From Dentipellis sp. KUC8613 (lineage: Eukaryota > Basidiomycota > Agaricomycetes > Russulales > Hericiaceae), in assembly GCA_002286715.1 (NCBI GenBank), contig NSJX01000013.1:356625-420624 (forward strand): a stretch of 64,000 nt of DNA, written 5' to 3'. Positions 11,755-21,280 of the stretch are shown in pieces (within the stretch, counting starts at the first letter, position 1; each line of letters opens with the position of its first letter). The notes below the pieces were generated by a model that worked only from the letters and a program-made list of their open reading frames with translations, was not told the DNA's origin and searched no databases. A program made the translations under genes and the position numbers.

Positions 11755-12775
11755 ATGCGCGCGTTCCAGCTCAGTGCTGCGCTTGTCACGTCCGTACCGC
11801 CCTCCGTCATGGGCTTCTACACGAATTACTACGCCTTTGGCTTGCCCTCATTCCTTGTTCTAGTCGTTGCTTTATACCTCCTGTTCACTGGTACGTCCTT
11901 CCCATCACTCTCGGGCACTCGTCTAAGCGGTGCATGTCGACGTAGGCTCTGGAGAAGCCTTCAATGTTGGTCGGTTCTTGGAGGAGACGAGTCCGTATGT
12001 ATGGGCATCAGTCGGTATTGGTCTCTGCATTGGGTTCAGTGTCCTGGGCGCAGGATGGTACGTGAGCACAAAATGGGACTCACATCACCAATTGACGGCT
12101 GGAACAGGGGAATCTTCGTGACTGGCGCGTCGATCCTCGGTGGAGGAGTGAGGGCGCCGCGGATACGCACGAAGAACTTGATCAGGTGAGCTGCACCATC
12201 TCAAACCGTGTATGCAGGTTCCTCATGTCCCAACTCCTACAGCGTCATTTTCTGTGAAGTCGTAGCCATCTACGGTGTCGTACGTGTTGAGTTGCTGTGC
12301 TCTTGAAGCTGAGCTAAATACCCTTTGTAGATCATGGGCATCGTGTACTCCGCGAAACTTGAGGCAATTAGCGAGCAGAACCTGTATTCCAGGGAGAATT
12401 ATTTCACAGGTGTGTTTGCATATATGCTACTTGTTGGTCGGCTTCTTATTACTTACTCGTCAAGGCTACGCGCTGTTCTGGGGTGGACTCACTGTCGGAC
12501 TTTGCAACCTGTTATGTGGAGTCTCTGTCGGCATCACAGGGTCTACAGCTGCTCTGGCCGATGCTGCGGACCCCTCTCTGTTCGTCAAGATCCTCATTGT
12601 CGAGGTGTTTGGCAGTATTCTGGGATTGTTTGGTCTCATTGGTATGAGTGTTCAGTTCACGCGAGAATGTTATTACTGATGTCTCTATCCAGTGGGGCTT
12701 CTCATGGTTGGAAGGGCTCATGATTTCACGGCAGCGGCCTCTCCCTCACATGTCGTAGCCTCCGTTTTGTCGTAG
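11755..12775 (+). CDS. VMA16: V-type H+-ATPase proteolipid subunit c''
   Basis: Membrane rotor subunit of the vacuolar proton pump; carries protons on buried glutamates. Two starts are possible: ATG 11755 ([11 protein letters not shown]) or ATG 11809 ([17 protein letters not shown]). I keep the upstream one with little preference. After splicing the protein reads through five hydrophobic segments, including [53 protein letters not shown], then [20 protein letters not shown] and [20 protein letters not shown]. Glutamates sit in the CEVV and IVEVF helices, as expected for c''. It ends [20 protein letters not shown] with stop at 12773-12775. About five introns of 50-60 bp. Length (about 200 residues) is normal for the family. 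Confidence 0.92.
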
Positions 12776-13038
12776 GCGTAATATGTGTTCACGAACCGTG
12801 GATTGTATGTCGCAGTTATCACATTAATTCGATGTCCCATCGCAATCTGCCCGATTCGATGGAAGTGCAGGCTTCGACAATATCAGGTTTGATCAGATTC
12901 GTTTCCCAATTGTTGCAACCTAACCATACACTGCCTATAACAGATTCTAAGGTATACGCTGATACACATACACATATAACAGCCCTTTGCAAGGATATCA
13001 CTGCAAGCAACCAAATAGCGCACAGCAATGTTCAAAAG

Positions 13039-14540
13039 CTAATGGTGACCCTCCTCGAACGGATTCTCCACGTACTCCAGTTCTTCCGAGTCGTCGTCGC
13101 CCCGTACGGTATGCGCAGGCTGCTCGGTGGGAATCAGGGATACCGGGCGCTTCGGCAGCAGTCCGAATTTGCCTGAAGCAATGGTCAGGCGGCAAGACAG
13201 ATGGCAGTCACAATATGCGTACCTGCATCAATGTTACTAGGCGGAGGGCCGGAACTTGTCCGGGGCGGCGGTGGCGTTGCTGAGGACTCTTGCGGGATCC
13301 CCGAGCCAGGTGTGATTTTGGTCGGGTCATCTGGTACCGCAGCAGGAGATGCCGGCTTGGGAGCCGGCGCTACAATACCCAGATTAGCGTGTCATTCTCG
13401 TCCCAGAGACATAAGCACTGACCCAAAGGTGCTCCCCGATATGGGGCATCCTCGTATTCGAGGCCAACTGATGATCTACGAGGGTAGGGTTCTGCATTTG
13501 TCGGCGCGTAGTAGGCCTGCTGTGAGTGTCGGTCGACATTTTGCGGGCCGGAGGAGGCTCCCCAGGATGGCTGTGTCCGGGCTTCAGATGATCCCTGCGC
13601 GTTTCTGTTCCACGTCAATAAGGCCAAGGATTTGAACGACGATGTAAGCAGCTTACCTTTGCTGATCAAATTCTTGGACCTTAGCCTTCACCTTCGAGAC
13701 GAGAGAACTGAAGGTGCGCTTCCCGCCTGCAGCACGGGTGTTTAGCTACGAACAGCAGAACGCGAATGATGTCGAACAACTGACTCTCAGCGATCTTGGA
13801 GAACTGTTCCTGCATCTCCGTCATAGTGTCTCTTTCCTGTGCCGGGGGAGAGTTGGTCGGAGGGTGGGGGTGTGCAGGTCCGTGCTGTCGGGGCTGGAAG
13901 GGGAATGACTGAGCACCACGGCGGCGCGACTGTGCCTCCTGCTCGTCTTGGATCAGCAGCTGGCGCGCAAACTCTTCGTCGAGCTCTGTCTGCGTCCTCT
14001 GCGCAGGAACGACGCGTAAGTCAAGGGAAAGGGCATGAGAGTTGTGGCAGCAGACGTACAGACATTGGCTGTGAGGGTTGGGTCGTTGGCACGTAGTTGG
14101 GGTCGCTCATTCCGAGCAATGCGTCCACCGCAGCATCTTGGTCTCCTCCAACAGAAGCCAGGATAGAGTGGCTTGAAAAAGGTTTTGTTGAGTGGGGTGA
14201 CAGATGCTACAGAGATAGGAACGTACAGCGTTTCAGCGTCGAAGTCTGGGAAGATCGCGTGGAGCGATGCGACCTGGGGGTCAGCAAACTCATCCTCTTG
14301 AGGCCTCTCGGGGAGACTGGGGGCATTTGGGTCCTGTTCAGTACCCGTCGCTGGCGGTGAAGTGTGAGGAGGCTCGGCCGATGCAGCTGGGAGTGTAGAG
14401 GTTGCCTGGGGGTCTTGCGGAGAACTGGCTGCCGAAGTCGCGCTCATTGCTGTAGCTTCGGTGACCGCTTCGTGGCTGGGTTCTTGGTGGTCACTGTCAC
14501 CGAGGTCGTATCCTGGGGGGTGGGCTTCGCTGGAAGTCAT
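13039..14540 (-). CDS. CUE-domain protein (Cue5/TOLLIP-like ubiquitin-binding adaptor)
   Basis: Start ATG 14538-14540 (MTSSEAHPPGYDLGDSDHQE). A disordered Ser/Pro/Glu-rich N-terminus is followed, near residue 89, by a CUE domain: DPQVASLHAIFPDFDAETLY, then ILASVGGDQDAAVDALLGMS. It carries the Phe-Pro and Leu-Leu residues that contact ubiquitin in this fold. The middle segment TELDEEFARQLLIQDEQEAQ and the segment MTEMQEQFSKIAESGKRTFS with a basic KAKVQEFDQQR look helical. The C-terminus is Pro-rich and ends in SEELEYVENPFEEGHH, stop 13039-13041. The NPF near the end could be an EH-domain ligand (inference). In yeast, Cue5 is an autophagy receptor for ubiquitinated cargo; whether this protein does the same is not shown by the sequence. 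Confidence 0.85.
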
Positions 14541-14803
14541 AGTGAGCGTTTGCTTTGAGACCAGTGCCCATTGCGCAGTGTCAGCTTATGGTATATGTTG
14601 CTGCGATCACACATCGGTAGATGCCGATATGGTACCAGGTAACCTTGGAAGTGGCCATATACACGGCCCGGTTTGATTGGGAATATAAAATGGCAATCTT
14701 GTCATCAAGACGCATTGCAAGACTGAACAACGGTATGGATATAGCATTCGTAACCGAAAAGTCTACAAGCAGAGAAAAGCAGACCAATGTGCCTGTGTAT
14801 ATG
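14541..14803. other. Short intergenic: CUE gene promoter and RKM4 3' flank
   Basis: 263 bp between two minus-strand genes. It must contain the CUE-gene promoter and the end of the methyltransferase transcript. No distinct element seen. Confidence 0.4.
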
Positions 14804-16696
14804 TCACCGCTTCGCGCGTCGCGTCACTTTCCCAGCACTATCCTCCGCCTTCCGCTTCTTCCCTTCTTTAGTCTTGCTGGTGGAAGTAGACTTCAGGCGA
14901 TCTTTCACACTGTTCAAAGTGCCCTGCAAGATCTTCTTCTCTCCCAGGCGGACAACAGTGGCATTCCTCAGGTTGTGCCGGGTGTCGCGTGCGGAGAGTA
15001 TTTGTTCGTCATCCTGATAACGTACGTTAATATACATATGAAGACAGTTGAGGTTGCGCGGACCTCTATCGTGGTCTTGTACTCGGCCAAGCGCGATTGA
15101 AGGACTTCGGCTGCAACTGGCAAGATGTGGTCGTCTCCTTTTGGTTTGGGCAATTTACTTTTGACCTTTACTTTATCCCATTCTGCAGATGGCAGTAGGA
15201 GAAGACGAATGAATGAGATTAATTCGTCCGGGAGCCTATGATTTGTTTCGATGATGAAAACACTGTGATTGCTCTACATCAGTAATCTCCGCACAGGGAA
15301 TTTAAAGACTTACTCATCTCCCCCTTCCTCCAGCCACCAGTCTACTCGCTCAGCATACGAGTCACTCGACCCGTGTGATATTTTGGCCGCGGCGGACACA
15401 GCCAGATCTGCACGAACCTCGACGACGTCTGCGGGGTTGCCTAATCCACCGTCGTGTAGGGGGACCAGGTCTACATGGCCATATCGACGAAGGAGATCGG
15501 AATTTGGAGGATCGCCGTAGGTGTTCCACTGTCCGGCATGCCTTAGTGGGCTGCCACTTGTCAGGGGAATCGGGATTTGCACTTACAATCTGTTCGCCCT
15601 TGGAAATTGGCTTGGTGGTGGTCATAAGCAGCTCGCGCTCTTCGTAAAATAATTTTGCCTACTCAAGCGCAAGACACGTGAGAAAGCAAGAATAATGTCA
15701 TGGATGTGTCTCCGCACATTTTCGCAGCCATATTTTGCGTTGAGCATATCGGCCATTGGTACCATTGCGACGTCAGCAGGGTCCTCTCCGTCGCTCTCGT
15801 CGTCATCCGATGATCCGTCGGCTTCTTCGACTTCGGGGGGTCCAGCTTCAGCAGCCGTACTTGGGACAGGTGCCTTTTCTTCGTCGATATCCATGGCAGT
15901 ATCGTGGTCGTGTCCTTCGGCCGACTCTTCAGACTCCCATTTCTCCACGTGAAAACTTCGAGATAGAACCCGGCTTCCCATAAGATGGTAATTCTCGAGG
16001 GAGTAGTATTTAGGTATTTGCTCTGGTACGAAGAGATCCAGTCTGCTCTTCAGGTGCTTGTCAGACCAAGGGATTGCAGAATTGCAGACAGACTTACCTG
16101 TAAAGCCGGAACCACTTTTTCGCGATAGTCTTTCTCCGCCTGTTCTTTTCCTATTTTTTCTGTGGTGACTGTGTAAACACCCGGAAGATCGGTCAAATAA
16201 CTCATGACAGACCTACCACAGCGGTACCTTCCAATTCCTCAAGGTCGGCTTCGTTCCAGAACATCGGCGTATCGAAAGAAGTAGGCAAGGACGCTAAATG
16301 TGTATTAGTCGTGACCTAAGAGACTACAATTCGATGAACGGACCTAGATAGCAGGACCATTTCGACGATGTGCCCTGTGCCTCCTCCCACATCATGCAGA
16401 GCATAATACCCGCCCAGCCTTCGGCCAGACCAAAATTTCTCCAGTGTGAAGTGCCCAACAACGATGGCAAGGTAGAGGTACGGCTAGAAAGCGTCACATC
16501 TCGCGGAATGCTAAACAAAGTATGGCCCTCCTGCACAGTGGTTAGACTTCGTTTGGAGAATCAGTGCAAAATAATTCACCGGTAGGTCGCGGAGCGCTAT
16601 GGCACCTCGCCCATGGTCCGGGATGTCGGTGAAGACCAGAGCAGACTTGTCGAATGTGCCGCCCTGGCTTTCGAACCAAGAGACTAGAGGGTCCAT
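14804..16696 (-). CDS. RKM4: SET-domain ribosomal-protein lysine methyltransferase (RKM4/SETD6 type)
   Basis: Expected to transfer methyl groups from SAM to a ribosomal protein lysine (Rkm4 acts on Rpl42 in yeast). Start ATG 16694-16696 (MDPLVSWFESQGGTFDKSAL). SET elements: GRGAIALRDLP, GHTLFSIPRDVTLSSRTS, WAGIMLCMMWE, SYLTDLPGV-type region, then MVPMADMLNAKYGCEN and WNTYGDPPNSDLLRRYGHVD, which are the cofactor/active-site motifs of this subfamily. An acidic insert (VEEADGSSDDDESDGEDP) splits the SET domain. A helical Rubisco-LSMT-type substrate-binding region follows (DELISFIRLLLLPS, AAEVLQSRLAEYKTTIEDDE), and the basic tail ends VTRRAKR with stop at 14804. Length (about 490 residues) matches yeast Rkm4. 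Several introns. Confidence 0.9.
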
Positions 16697-17204
16697 GCAA
16701 TGAGTTTCGCCACCTATCGATGAGCACAAGTTGTTGCGTGCGCAACAACTCTGCGGGAAACAAATAAAGTGGGTTTGCTCTGAGCATCACATGACCGTTC
16801 TCAGCATTTGAATGACGTCAGCATGTTATGTAGTCTCAGGCTTGACCTCGGCGCACGCGCACAGGCGGCTAGGCTGGTACCCTCCTCACGCGTGTACGGC
16901 ACTACGGCTTGGATCGTGTTCTCGTATAACGCTTTTCTACTCCAGGAATTCTGTGGCTCCTTATGCTCATCGTCATCGATCAAAGATCTCTGTGAGGCTC
17001 AATGCCTACCAGACTGGTGACATTGTGACGACAGGCGTACTGCGATGCACCGTCTGGGGCGTCTTTCTCGGAAATGAAAGCGCTAGGCAACGATTGGCCT
17101 GCCTCAAGGTCTCAATGCCTCAAGCTTGACGTCAGGACAGGGCCCTACAGCTGCAGCAATCAGATCTCAGCGAGGCTCGTGGGGGATTGTAGCGCTTCAA
17201 TAAG

Positions 17205-17211
17205 TATATAA
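17205..17211 (+). promoter_or_regulatory. TATA box of the small membrane-protein gene
   Basis: TATATAA about 130 bp before the ATG at 17339, preceded by CAATAAG. Clear TATA boxes are uncommon elsewhere in this window, which suggests regulated or strong expression (inference). Confidence 0.5.
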
Positions 17212-17253
17212 TGCTGTAGTCTTTCTCTAGGATCCTCTTCACCAACCCTTCGA

Positions 17254-17269
17254 CCCCCCCCCCCCCCCC
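17254..17269 (+). repeat. Homopolymer of 16 C
   Basis: Sixteen consecutive C between the TATA box and the start codon of the small gene, probably in its 5' UTR or core promoter. Length is likely to vary between strains and to be error-prone in sequencing. Confidence 0.9.
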
Positions 17270-17338
17270 GGTCCCTTTCTCAAATCTCTTCATATAACCT
17301 CCACAAGCGCGATTAAACGTGTAGATACAGCGTATACG

Positions 17339-17697
17339 ATGGTATGTCACGTACTCCCCCGGTCCTCTAGCCCGCCCGATCATCTCGCCATGCCTCAGGG
17401 TTCAGTCTTCTCTGTCATTGGAATCGGGATTGTTGCCATCGTCGGAACTATCTTTGCACTCCTCGAGACCATCATCATCGTCATTACAACTGTACGCATT
17501 TGCTTCTCTGACCATTGCCACCCGCCAACGCCCGCTCCTCCCCATAGATTATCGTCACGATCGTGGACCTCATCGTCGACATCTTCTGCTGCCGTTGCCA
17601 CTGCGGCGGGTACACACGCACAAGCACACGCTCTGGATTCCGGAGCAGAGGGTTCGGACGCCACCGCAGGACGGGTGCGACGTATTACTATTACTAG
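17339..17697 (+). CDS. Small hydrophobic protein of a basidiomycete family, unknown function
   Basis: The ATG at 17339-17341 is directly followed by a GTATGT donor; the intron 17342-17398 ends CTCAG, so the first coding exon is the ATG alone. The protein then reads MGSVFSVIGIGIVAIVGTIF, ALLETIIIVITT, a second intron (ends CCCATAG), IIVTIVDLIVDIFCCRCHCG, GYTRTSTRSGFRSRGFGRHR and RTGATYYYY, stop 17695-17697. About 90 residues. The long hydrophobic stretch (about residues 5-50) is one or two membrane segments, then a CCRCHC cluster, a basic Arg/Gly-rich tail and four terminal tyrosines. I recall similar short proteins across Agaricomycetes but know no function. The CCxC cluster could be palmitoylated or bind metal (inference). 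Translating through the first intron would give a different N-terminus. Confidence 0.75.
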
Positions 17698-18164
17698 TGG
17701 TCTGAGGCATCGAGTGCTCTGTGGTCCCGCGATTCTCAACCCTTAGATTGGTACCTCTTTCACTCTAACCCACACTGAGCTGGACGACTGGAGGCCGTGG
17801 AGTTTTGGTGCTGCATATTGTTATTCGGAAATTTACGATTCTGTTGTCTTGGCCTTGTACTAGGTCCCATCCTGCTATATTCCACCTATCTATGGGAAAT
17901 GTACATCTCTGTGAACCATGTACACGCTCGCGATGCTTGCAGGGGATTTCTATCACCTTCACGTTGTTAATCATTGGCTGACGACGACCATTTGAAATTT
18001 GGCGCTGGCCGGTAAACCCTAACCCAACTATGTCACCGCGAAAACACATGCCGCAGAGGCTTGAAACGGGCTGCTTGTTCAACACAGACCGTGCTCCGCC
18101 CCAGCATCATGCTCGTGTGAACGCGAGCAGCCTGGTTGTTTCCCTCTAGCACAACCTCGTGGAC
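17698..18164. other. Intergenic, no gene seen
   Basis: 467 bp between two plus-strand genes. It holds the 3' UTR of the small gene and the promoter of the CRAL-TRIO gene. A single AACCCTAACCC near 18016-18026 is telomere-like but isolated. Confidence 0.45.
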
Positions 18165-19696
18165 ATGGAAATTCAAGCACGGCTGCAACAGCAGTATGAC
18201 CATCTGGGGCAGCTGTACGAAGAGAATCTGAGTGCGGCTTTGAGCTTGCAGAGCACACTGCTGGACCGTGTGCTGCCTGACGTGGTGGATGAGCTGGAGC
18301 TCGATAGTGACCAGGAGGAGGAACTGAAGGATTGGCTTTGGGATGCGGGTGAGTCGATTCGCAGACTTTGTCAGGCTTGAGATCGCGATCCATAAGTACC
18401 TGCAGAGTCCGTATTTCGATTACTCAAGGTATGTGTCATAGAGAAGGTTTTTGACTGACGTGTGTTCTGATTATCGCACAGAGGCATAGATTCACATCTT
18501 CCTTCGCGTTGGAGGCTGCAAGTGACATTTTAATCTGGCGCGCGAAGAACCTACCTCAGGGATACGTTGCCCGCGAGAATGTGCCACTCATACTTTGTCT
18601 TCCTCCCACCGCGCGTGACTTCCTTGGGCGGCCTATCCTCGTCCTGCGCATCTCTGCATTAAAGGACTCCTCCGAACATGTCAAAGAATATCTCATGGAG
18701 TTGGCTGAGGATCTGCGAGTCCAGCTCCAGAGACTAAACTCGATCAATCGTTCCGAGTCTGCGACGTGTCCCATTCTTCAATATTCCCTCATAGTCGACG
18801 TGCAGGGGGCTTCCTTGAGTGATGCAGTAAGTGTGATTTTTTCGCTCCTCGGGCTGAATATTTACGCTTTGCAGAATGTTGATCTGCCTACATGGTACAT
18901 TCGTGAGGTCGTCCCTCGATTTCCGGGGATGTTGGCCGCGGGTAAGCTAGCAATCTCTAAGGGGCCGAATCCCACAAGCTTACGAACTAGCGTAGTCCTC
19001 GTAGTCAACTATTCTTGGGCACACTCTGGTGTATGGAATATCATGAAGTCAGAGTATCCATCTTCTGTCATAATGCCGTCACTCACGCCGTCTCCATAGG
19101 CACGTTCTTCCGGACTCCACACTTTCAAAAGTATTCTTTCCCAGTGAGAAAGAGTTGCTTCAGGCAGTACCGCCGTCATCACTCCCAGAAGGTGCAACGC
19201 AAAATCCCGAGAGACTTTGTTGGCATTGTGACTAATTATACCTTCACCCCCAGATTACGGTGGCTCTCTACCGAAGCTGGAGGAATTGTTTCGCCCGCAA
19301 CCCAGCTCACCCGCACACGTTACCTCAGACGAGAGACCCCACGCAAACGGAGGAACCGTCCACGCTGTGCCATTCCAAATCATCTCCACCAAATCCCCCA
19401 ATGTCTCAGCGACCTCGCAGTACAACCCATTTTTCGGGTACCCCGTCCGACTATCCCCGAATCAAACCGCAGCATCAGTACCGTCGTTATATTACGGGCG
19501 ACAGCGCAAAAGGGATCTCTTGCGCACTCTCGCTGTTCTCTTGTGGGAAAAATGGAAGAAAAGGGTTGCCGTAGTGTTCGCGGTGCTGGTGGTACTGTAT
19601 CTGATTCGGAGGGGAAATCGGCGCTTCCTCAAGCGACATCTTTCTGCATATTTACTTCTATCCTTCTCGTCCCGCGCCCCTCGGGCTTCAAGATGA
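18165..19696 (+). CDS. CRAL-TRIO domain protein with C-terminal membrane anchor
   Basis: A Sec14-like lipid-binding protein. Start ATG 18165-18167 (MEIQARLQQQYDHLGQLYEE). The first exon is acidic (DELELDSDQEEELKDWLWDA), then a 23-nt exon (18406-18428) flanked by introns 18349-18405 and 18429-18481. The N-terminal helix RLLKRHRFTSSFALEAASDI is followed by CRAL-TRIO segments FLGRPILVLRISALKDSSEH, ILQYSLIVDVQGASLSDA, WYIREVVPRFPGMLAA, VLVVNYSWAHSGVWNIMKHV, LPDSTLSKVFFP and DYGGSLPKLEELF. A Ser/Pro linker leads to a basic segment (GRQRKRDLLRTLAVLLWEKW) and one hydrophobic helix (VAVVFAVLVVLYLI) before a short tail, stop 19694-19696. The anchor suggests a membrane-tethered lipid transfer or sensing protein; the ligand is unknown. 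It is convergent with PPG1. Confidence 0.85.
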
Positions 19697-19967
19697 CTGG
19701 CACCATCCTTGAATCCAGTCTCAGAACCATCTACTTCTCGTCATATGGTACACGCACCCATCTTCGGTCTGGGTATCTCATAAATTACGATATTTACTGT
19801 ATATATTCTGGTGCTAGCTAGTAGAACCTTACGTCGCTGTGTAGCAGGCGTGTTTATACAATACCTTGGATCTGAACCGTCGTAGCCCACCTATAGGAAT
19901 AGTGCCATAAGAAATACAAACTAATAAATACAGAACTGTGTATCCAGTCGTGAATGTCGTCGAAAGT

Positions 19968-21280
19968 CTAGAGGAAGTACTCTGGCAGCTGTATAGACGC
20001 ATTGATATACAGCCGTATAGAGATGACAAAACTGAAGCGTACCTTCCCGCCTGCATTTTGTGCAGCCTGTTGGCTTGGTCCGTCCCGCTCGTTCTCGGGA
20101 GCCGCTTCAAATACATTGAAGAAAAATGTCCCTCCTGGCCCGACTTCCAATATGCTGGCGGAGTTCCCGCATCGGTAGCAGTAATTAGGCGCGGACCACA
20201 CTGTCGATAAATGCTTGTCGAAGAGAGACGAGTAACCCTCCATGCAAAGCTGATGTGCCCGGAGGATGTGTGACATGTCGTTGGTCTGGAGGAATTTATG
20301 GACGACGCCAGAGCCAAATGTGTAGCCCGCACCGCTGCGAAGATGAAAATGTGAGAAAGAGCCCGAGTGGCTCGACGACGTGACACGAACCGGGGAGAGA
20401 TTGCGAAATCTTCCTTCTCGGGATCGGGGTCAGACCATACCAGGTCTGCCATTGGTCCCTCATGCGGGATTTCTGCCAATGGAAATGAGAAGGCTGAACG
20501 GTAAATGCGCGGGGAAAAATACCTCGGAAGCGGTCGACAACCTTAATCTGGTCTATGGAGTGTATCGACGGGGATAGACCTTCGTATCTCCATTAGTGAC
20601 TTGACCAGAAATGATTGGGGCGGATCCTCACCGCCATGCACACAGAAGATCTTGTCATCAATAACGACCGATAGGGTCAGGAAGTCGAACATGTCGGTGA
20701 AGTAGGTCCAGACTCTGGACGTGCCGTATTTTCGGACACATTCGGTGTAGAAGCCATATGTCTGTGATGCGACGTTAGTAGACGCGCAATGTCGACAAAT
20801 CAACGGCGTACTTGGGTAACGGCCCTTGATTCGTGGTTCCCTCGTATGAGCTGCACGCGGTCTGGGTAACGCAGTTTCAGGCAAACAAGAAGTGATATGG
20901 TCTCGACGCTGAAGAGGCCTCGGTCCACGTAATCGCCTGGCCACGCATAAGTCCCTCAGCACGCTGAATTCTGGAACAATTCGACGCACCGAGAAACAGG
21001 TAGTTTGTGTTGGGTGCATAGCCGCCTATGCGAAAAATCTCTATGAGATCGTAGAACTGACTTGGGAGTTGATGAGAAGGTGGAGCATGAAAAGTGTACG
21101 CTGTGGCACGCACCCGTGTATGTCACCGACGACCGTGACTGGGGCGCTGACATGCACGACATTGGACTCGCGCATAAGAACCTCCTTCGTCTTCTCGCAT
21201 ATTTCTTTAAGCAAGGCTTCGTGGAGGAGTTGTTTGCGGAGAAGCTGTTCTATGCACGCATCCAAGTCGAAGGGGGCCAT
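19968..21280 (-). CDS. PPG1: Serine/threonine protein phosphatase, PP2A-like Ppg1
   Basis: Metallo-phosphatase catalytic subunit of the PP2A family; Ppg1 works in the STRIPAK-like (Far) complex in yeast. Start ATG 21278-21280 ([20 protein letters not shown]). Metal/phosphate motifs: GDIHGQFYD (split by an intron after GDIHG), GDYVDRG, RGNHESR, FCVHGGLSPS, SPRGAGYTFG and [10 protein letters not shown]. Features that fit Ppg1 rather than PP2A or PP4 are [41 protein letters not shown] and NVFEAAPEN. The final 21-nt exon (19968-19988) adds LPEYFL, the C-terminus whose leucine is carboxymethylated in PP2A-family enzymes. Length about 310 residues, normal for the family. Introns of 50-60 bp interrupt most motifs. 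Confidence 0.93.

Larger units (their letters stand above)
16697..17338. other. Intergenic / divergent promoter region
   Basis: 642 bp between the start of the methyltransferase gene (-) and the start of a small membrane protein gene (+). It contains a TATA box at 17205-17211 and a run of 16 C at 17254-17269, both on the side of the small gene. Other open frames here show no recognisable protein. Confidence 0.55.

Noticed and set aside
18013..18026. Telomere-like AAACCCTAACCC
   Set aside because: Single short occurrence between ordinary genes, not an array.
19015..19821. 268-codon plus-strand frame
   Set aside because: Shadow frame across exons and introns of the CRAL-TRIO gene, whose spliced frame is well supported.
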